A stretch of DNA of 64,000 nucleotides, from positions 372,001 through 436,000 of the forward strand of contig NZ_JAMBNS010000001.1 of NCBI RefSeq assembly GCF_023715225.1, read 5' to 3'. Shown in pieces: positions 59,586 through 64,000 of the stretch. This DNA is from Robertmurraya korlensis (GTDB taxonomy: Bacteria; Bacillota; Bacilli; Bacillales; Cytobacillaceae). Position numbers and translations under genes: made by a program. Below the pieces are notes generated by a model. That model searched no databases. It had not been told where the DNA came from and saw nothing but the letters and a program-made list of their open reading frames with translations. Numbering within the stretch: the first letter of the stretch is position 1; the number at the start of each line of letters is the position of its first letter.

Positions 59586-60524
59586 TTAATTTTTTACTTT
59601 AGGTAATATTTTGTGAAGTGGCACTTTTTTCTCTCGGTTCCATGTGGATTCATCGAAAGGATTAAATTGTTCGATAAAGGCAATGACTTCTTTTGTAATA
59701 GGAGTAGGTGTTGATGCTCCAGAAGTTACCCCTACGGTTTGGGCATCTTTAATCCAATCAATATCTAATTCTGATATATCGCTAATCCGATAAGCTTTTG
59801 TCCCTGCGATTTCTTCGGAAACTTGCGCCAGACGATTGGAGTTATTACTTTTTGGATCACCAACAACAATCACCACATCCGCCTGACCTGCTTGTTCAGC
59901 AACCGCTTCTTGACGAACTTGTGTAGCCATACAGATTTCCTTATGAAATTCAGCATGTGGGTATTTCTTTTCAATTTTCTCCATAATATGGCCAACGTCC
60001 CATTGACTCATTGTGGTTTGATTCGTGACAAGTATTTTGTCGGCATGAATGGCTAATAAATCAACATCTGCTTCCGTCTCTACAAGGTGAACAATATCAG
60101 GAGCTACTCCAAGCGCACCTTCTGGTTCCGGATGTCCTTTTTTACCAATATAGATTACTTGGTAACCTTCATCTCTCTTTGCTTCAATCAGCTGATGGGT
60201 GCTTGTTACATCTGGACAAGTAGCATCGATTGTAACAAGACCTTTTTTCTTTGCTAACTCTCTGACTTCTGGTGATATACCGTGGGCAGTAAATATAACA
60301 GTCCCTTGTTCTACTTGTTCTAATATTTGTTTTCGGTTAGGGCCGTCTAGTGTAATAATCCCTTCTTCAGCAAAAGCATCGGTAACGTGCTTGTTGTGTA
60401 CAATCATTCCTAATATATATATAGGCCGTGGCAGAGATTTATCAAGTGCTGCATTTCTTGCGATGACCATTGCATCAACAACACCGTAGCAATAGCCACG
60501 GGGTGATATTTTTATAACTTTCAT
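59586..60524 (-). CDS. ispH: 4-hydroxy-3-methylbut-2-enyl diphosphate reductase
   Basis: This 312-residue iron-sulfur enzyme (LytB, YqfP) makes IPP and DMAPP in the MEP isoprenoid pathway. The cluster cysteines lie in [11 protein letters not shown] near residue 12, [10 protein letters not shown] near 102 and EICMATQ near 196; TSGASTPTP near 269 is the substrate loop. ATG 60524 is preceded by AAAGGGGAG at somewhat long spacing. Same place as in B. subtilis. Confidence 0.96.
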   Translation of the reverse strand: MKVIKISPRGYCYGVVDAMVIARNAALDKSLPRPIYILGMIVHNKHVTDAFAEEGIITLDGPNRKQILEQVEQGTVIFTAHGISPEVRELAKKKGLVTIDATCPDVTSTHQLIEAKRDEGYQVIYIGKKGHPEPEGALGVAPDIVHLVETEADVDLLAIHADKILVTNQTTMSQWDVGHIMEKIEKKYPHAEFHKEICMATQVRQEAVAEQAGQADVVIVVGDPKSNNSNRLAQVSEEIAGTKAYRISDISELDIDWIKDAQTVGVTSGASTPTPITKEVIAFIEQFNPFDESTWNREKKVPLHKILPKVKN

Positions 60525-60596
60525 TGAGTTGGCTCTCCCCTTTAAGCATGCTTATTCTATCATTATATAAGAAGTGTCATGATTATACAAAGAAGA

Positions 60597-60625
60597 GAAA
60601 TAGGAATATGCTCTGGACATATTCC
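60597..60625 (-). terminator. Probable terminator of yqfQ/vrrA
   Basis: On the minus strand GGAATATG-TCCAGAG-CATATTCC followed by TATTTCTCTT, right after the yqfQ stop. Confidence 0.65.
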
Positions 60626-60626
60626 T

Positions 60627-61277
60627 TTATACATATATTTTAGGTACTGATTTTCCTTGTAATCTTGGTGATACCTGTTCTTCAATCTCTATGGAATGTG
60701 TATCATTTTCAGTACTGACTGAGCTCGGACGTTTTTGTCTTGTTTTTGTTTTCGTTTCCGATTTTGCCTCAGTGTTGGTGGACTCTACGCTTTCCTCATC
60801 CTTAGTTTCCTCATCCGAACTCGCAGCATTTAAACCACGGTAAAGTTTCCACATGGCTGGTAGGTTTTTAACAATTGGACCATATTGCTGTACCATCGGT
60901 CCGATTTGCTGAGCGGTTTGTAATACCCGTTGCGTATTATTCAAGAAACCCGTTATTGCTGTGGGGTCTGCTAGTGATTTTAACAGCCCGCCACCTGCAG
61001 CTGGGGCAGTAGAGCGAGAAGCATTGCCAAACATTTGCATTCCGGCTTGTGCGCCTTGAGATTTACCCTTACCAAGTAACTTAGACAGTAAACCTCCTCC
61101 GCTATTTCTTGTCGGACCTCTCATTCCTCTTGGAGCATTTCCCCCCATATGGGCTCTGTTCATCCCCATATTCCCCATTCTTACTGGGGGCATCATTGGT
61201 CTCATTTGGTTCCGTCCAAATCCGAGCATAGGTTGAGGCATTCCTCCACGCACAGGAAACGGTTGTCTTGGTGGCAT
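60627..61277 (-). CDS. yqfQ: YqfQ/VrrA family protein (low-complexity, spore-associated family)
   Basis: This 216-residue protein has an N-terminal Met/Pro/Gly/Arg-rich half (about 1-65) and a central predicted helix-rich segment (about 95-145, TQRVLQTAQQIGPMVQQYGP), then a charged, Glu/Lys/Thr-rich C-terminus. It matches VrrA/YqfQ, whose repeat-prone N-terminus varies in length among Bacillus anthracis strains and which is associated with spores. ATG 61277 has GGAGGGTG upstream on the minus strand. Confidence 0.85.
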   Translation of the reverse strand: MPPRQPFPVRGGMPQPMLGFGRNQMRPMMPPVRMGNMGMNRAHMGGNAPRGMRGPTRNSGGGLLSKLLGKGKSQGAQAGMQMFGNASRSTAPAAGGGLLKSLADPTAITGFLNNTQRVLQTAQQIGPMVQQYGPIVKNLPAMWKLYRGLNAASSDEETKDEESVESTNTEAKSETKTKTRQKRPSSVSTENDTHSIEIEEQVSPRLQGKSVPKIYV

Positions 61278-61420
61278 ACGAACACCCTCCTTTCATAATT
61301 TTCCCTCTTATACCCTATGCAAGAAAGAGATATTTGGTCTAGGTGAATGATGATAAGTTAGGAACTGGTTTGAAAATACTGTAATTCGTAAAACATAATC
61401 ATATGGGAAATGAACTGTAG

Positions 61421-61450
61421 GTGGCACTTTATGAAGAACTTTATTATAAT
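61421..61450 (+). promoter_or_regulatory. Candidate promoter of cshB
   Basis: GTGGCA (61421-61426), 18-base spacer, consensus TATAAT (61445-61450), 48 bases before cshB. The -35 is weak. It overlaps the spurious 5' extension of the cshB frame. Confidence 0.5.
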
Positions 61451-61498
61451 TACATGATGGGTATGGACATCCTTACCAAAACTGAAGGAGCTTTAATA

Positions 61499-62809
61499 AT
61501 GACGAAAACAAAATTTTCAACGTATCAACTTAAACCATTTATAAACAAGGCGATTGAAGCCATTGGATTTTATGAACCAACTGAAATTCAGGAAAGATTG
61601 ATTCCGACTGTACTTAAAGGTGAAAGTGCAATTGGTCAATCTCAAACAGGGACTGGGAAAACACATTCGTATGTATTACCGGTACTCCATAAAATCAATC
61701 CTAATAAACAAGAGGTACAAGCTGTAATCACTGCACCAACTAGAGAGCTTGCTTCACAAATATACCAAGAGGTTTTAAAGGTTACTGAGCATGCGGAAGA
61801 GGGCGAAGAGATCACAAGTCGTCTATTTATCGGAGGAACAGACAAAGTTCGTGCCATTGAAAAATTAAAAACTCAACCACATATCGTTGTAGGGACTCCA
61901 GGACGAATTAATGATTTAGTAAAGGAACAAGCCCTTTTTGTACATACAGCAAGCATGTATGTAGTCGATGAGGCTGATTTAATGCTTGATATGGGATTTT
62001 TAGAAGACGTTGACCAAATTGGAGCAAGAATGCCAGAAAAGCTTCAAATGCTTGTTTTTTCAGCCACCATTCCAGAAAAGCTAAAACCTTTTCTAAAGAA
62101 GTATATGGAAAATCCTAAGTATATTCATATTGAACCAAAGCAGTTAACTGCAGCGAAGATTGAACATATTCTTCTTCCATCAAGACATCGTGAAAAGTCA
62201 AATCTTGTGTATGAGGCGCTGAAGTTGTATAACCCTTATTTAGCGATTGTCTTTACGAATACAAAGAAAAAAGCCGAGGAAGTCGCTACAGCACTTACTC
62301 AAAGAGGGTTAAAAGTTGGTAGAATTCATGGAGATTTAAGTCCCCGTGAACGTAAGCGGATGATGAAGCAAATCACGGATTTGGAATTTCAATATATTGT
62401 AGCTACCGATTTAGCTGCAAGGGGAATTGACATTCCAGGGATTAGCCATGTGATTAACTATGAGCTTCCAACTGACTTAGATTTTTATGTACACCGTGTT
62501 GGTAGAACAGCTAGAGCGGGGAATTCGGGAATAGCTCTCACAGTTTATGAGCCATCTGATGAAGATGCATTAAATAGGCTTGAAAAACTGGGGATTGAAT
62601 TTAAGCATATTGATATTAAAAAAGGTGAACTCTCCGAGCTTGAAGATCGTAACAGACGAAAAAAGAGAACAAAGCAGACTGATGAGGTAGATAAGTTAGC
62701 GAAGTCTTTTGTTAAAAAACCGTCAAAGGTGAAGCCGGGCTATAAGAAGAAGATGCAGTTTGAAATGGATAAAATTAAGAAAAGACAGAACCGATTGAAA
62801 AAGAAATAA
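61499..62809 (+). CDS. cshB: DEAD-box RNA helicase CshB
   Basis: This 436-residue helicase (YqfR) has motif I SQTGTGKTH near residue 46, motif Ia PTREL, motif II DEAD (VVDEADLML near 156), motif III SAT, and motif VI HRVGRTAR near 342; the C-terminal tail is lysine-rich. ATG 61499 follows GAAGGAG. CshB helps mRNA turnover and cold adaptation in B. subtilis. Confidence 0.96.
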   Translation: MTKTKFSTYQLKPFINKAIEAIGFYEPTEIQERLIPTVLKGESAIGQSQTGTGKTHSYVLPVLHKINPNKQEVQAVITAPTRELASQIYQEVLKVTEHAEEGEEITSRLFIGGTDKVRAIEKLKTQPHIVVGTPGRINDLVKEQALFVHTASMYVVDEADLMLDMGFLEDVDQIGARMPEKLQMLVFSATIPEKLKPFLKKYMENPKYIHIEPKQLTAAKIEHILLPSRHREKSNLVYEALKLYNPYLAIVFTNTKKKAEEVATALTQRGLKVGRIHGDLSPRERKRMMKQITDLEFQYIVATDLAARGIDIPGISHVINYELPTDLDFYVHRVGRTARAGNSGIALTVYEPSDEDALNRLEKLGIEFKHIDIKKGELSELEDRNRRKKRTKQTDEVDKLAKSFVKKPSKVKPGYKKKMQFEMDKIKKRQNRLKKK

Positions 62810-62828
62810 GAGGTAGGAGAGTGGAGAA

Positions 62829-63725
62829 ATGCTGAAATTAGGTTCACATGTTTCAATGAGTGGGAAAAGTATGTTGCTAGCATCTAGTGAAGAAGCAATC
62901 TCATACGGTGCGAATACTTTCATGATCTACACAGGTGCTCCTCAAAATACTCGAAGAAAGAAAATAGAAGATTTAAACATCGAAGCAGGTCAAAAACATA
63001 TGGAGCAAAATGGAATCAATTTAGAAGATATTGTTGTGCATGCTCCATATATTATTAATATTGGAAATACTACCAACCCAGATACATTTGACCTTGGTGT
63101 CCGATTTTTAAAATCAGAAATCGAACGTACAGAGGCGATCGGTGCAAGGCAAATTGTTCTGCATCCAGGAGCTCATGTAGGAGCAGGGGAAGAGGCTGGA
63201 ATCAAGAAGATCATTGAGGGTCTTAATGAGGTTCTAACTGGAAATGAGCAACTTCAGATTGCTTTAGAAACAATGGCTGGCAAAGGATCTGAATGCGGAA
63301 AAAGCTTCGAAGAATTAGCGATGATCATAGACGGTGTCAAACATAATGAAAAGCTTTCTATTTGCTTTGATACTTGTCATATTCATGATGCGGGCTATAA
63401 CATTGTTGATGATTTTGACGGAGTTCTTAACGAGTTTGATAAAACCATTGGTATTGATCGCTTAAAGGTCCTTCATATTAATGATAGTAAGAATGATCGT
63501 GGTTCAAGAAAAGATAGACATGAGAATATTGGATATGGAAAGATTGGATTTGAAGCACTTTCTTATATTGTGCATCATCCGCAGCTAATAAGTATTCCAA
63601 AAATCCTTGAAACACCGTTTGTTGGGGAAGATAAGAATAATAAAAAAGCACCATACAAACAAGAAATTGACATGTTAACTTCAAAAGTATTTAACGAAAA
63701 CCTACTCGAACATATAATGGCATAA
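62829..63725 (+). CDS. nfo: Endonuclease IV (AP endonuclease)
   Basis: This 298-residue TIM-barrel enzyme cleaves abasic sites in base-excision repair. It starts [16 protein letters not shown]; metal ligands are in [11 protein letters not shown] near 66, VLHPGAHVG near 111, [12 protein letters not shown] near 179 and [20 protein letters not shown] near 216. ATG 62829 follows GGTAGGAGAG. Cytoplasmic in B. subtilis vegetative cells and spores. Confidence 0.96.
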   Translation: MLKLGSHVSMSGKSMLLASSEEAISYGANTFMIYTGAPQNTRRKKIEDLNIEAGQKHMEQNGINLEDIVVHAPYIINIGNTTNPDTFDLGVRFLKSEIERTEAIGARQIVLHPGAHVGAGEEAGIKKIIEGLNEVLTGNEQLQIALETMAGKGSECGKSFEELAMIIDGVKHNEKLSICFDTCHIHDAGYNIVDDFDGVLNEFDKTIGIDRLKVLHINDSKNDRGSRKDRHENIGYGKIGFEALSYIVHHPQLISIPKILETPFVGEDKNNKKAPYKQEIDMLTSKVFNENLLEHIMA

Positions 63726-63732
63726 AAAAGAG

Positions 63733-63757
63733 AAGGCTCATTGAAAAATGAGCCTCT
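63733..63757. terminator. Bidirectional terminator between nfo and DUF2624 gene
   Basis: GGCTCATT-GAAA-AATGAGCC with an A run on the plus-strand 5' side (T run for the minus strand) between convergent genes. Confidence 0.85.
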
Positions 63758-63763
63758 GTTTAA

Positions 63764-64000
63764 TTATTTCGTGAATTGTGTAACCAATTGACTGACGGCT
63801 TTTGCCGTTGCAGGACTCGTTAATCTTTCAATTTCCTTTAACAGTTTCGCTCTTTCTGAAGTATTAAAAATATCTACTTGTCTTCCCTTAAGATGGGAAG
63901 CAATTTTTTTGGCTTCATTAACGGTAATAGTAACTCCAAATTGTTTGGCGTATTTCAGTAATTCTTCTGTCGTAATTGTGTTTATTTTGTGATTAACAAT
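63764..64000 (-). CDS. DUF2624 (YqfT) family protein, 5' end beyond window
   Basis: A minus-strand frame is open from the window edge to a stop at 63764, giving 78 residues. It includes INTITTEELLKYAKQFGVTI and AKKIASHLKGRQVDIF, as in the DUF2624 family, with a helical C-terminus. It lies after nfo, as yqfT does in B. subtilis, on the opposite strand. Function unknown. Confidence 0.82.
   Translation of the reverse strand: MVNHKINTITTEELLKYAKQFGVTITVNEAKKIASHLKGRQVDIFNTSERAKLLKEIERLTSPATAKAVSQLVTQFTK

Overview
The window is an ordinary stretch of chromosome from a low-GC, endospore-forming Bacillaceae bacterium (Bacillus sensu lato). The evidence is the near-complete Bacillus subtilis-type 'yqe-yqf' gene order, sporulation genes (sigK, gpr, spoIIP, yqfC, yqfD, sda, yqfQ/vrrA, a YjcZ-type peptide), B. 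subtilis-style competence genes (comEA, comEB, comEC, comER), a CIRCE/HrcA heat-shock operon, and a glycine T-box. The species cannot be fixed from sequence reading alone. I see no prophage, insertion sequence, CRISPR array, rRNA or tRNA.

Layout. (1) 1-2960 is an accessory-like zone: the 3' end of mtnN, yrhC, a cluster of very small ORFs including yrzI behind a strong promoter that carries a dyad, then an uninterrupted sigK and a YjcZ-like peptide. (2) 3031-6482 holds an M3 oligoendopeptidase, divergent pssA and psd, and the checkpoint gene sda on the minus strand. The sda/yqeG intergenic region holds DnaA boxes and a LexA-like dyad. (3) 6762-11823 is the operon yqeG-yqeH-aroE-yhbY-nadD-yqeK-rsfS-yqeM. 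(4) 11877-16529 is the com region (comER on the minus strand, comEA-EB-EC on the plus) and yqzM. (5) 16829-23120 is holA, rpsT (minus), gpr, spoIIP, yqxA, lepA. (6) 23219-32369 is hemW and the CIRCE-controlled hrcA-grpE-dnaK-dnaJ-prmA-rsmE-mtaB operon. (7) 32389-40420 is deoC, yqeW (minus), rpsU-yqeY, the sigma-W-type yqeZ-floA-yqfB operon, sporulation genes yqfC-yqfD, and phoH. (8) 40550-46156 is pgpH-ybeY-dgkA-cdd-era-yqzL-recO. (9) 46205-51053 is T-box-glyQ-glyS, ccpN and ppsR. (10) 51125-54799 is the macromolecular-synthesis operon yqxD-dnaG-sigA. (11) 54877-59093 is an unrecognised membrane protein, an acyl-CoA dehydrogenase behind its own promoter and dyad, cccA, trmK and yqfO. (12) 59094-59585 is a non-coding island with about four imperfect palindromic repeats. 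(13) 59586-64000 is ispH (minus), yqfQ/vrrA (minus), cshB, nfo and a partial DUF2624 gene (minus).

The genes mostly serve core information processing: ribosome assembly and rRNA/tRNA modification, protein folding, replication (holA, dnaG), transcription (sigA, sigK), cell-envelope lipids, cyclic di-AMP turnover and sporulation. Nothing here amounts to a clearly new system. The most interesting items are regulatory: the small-ORF cluster at 930-1830, an intrinsic terminator whose U-tract runs straight into the yqfC start codon, an apparent ATT start codon for yqxD, the DnaA/LexA-like control region of sda, the operator-like dyad at the acyl-CoA dehydrogenase, and the palindrome island next to yqfO.
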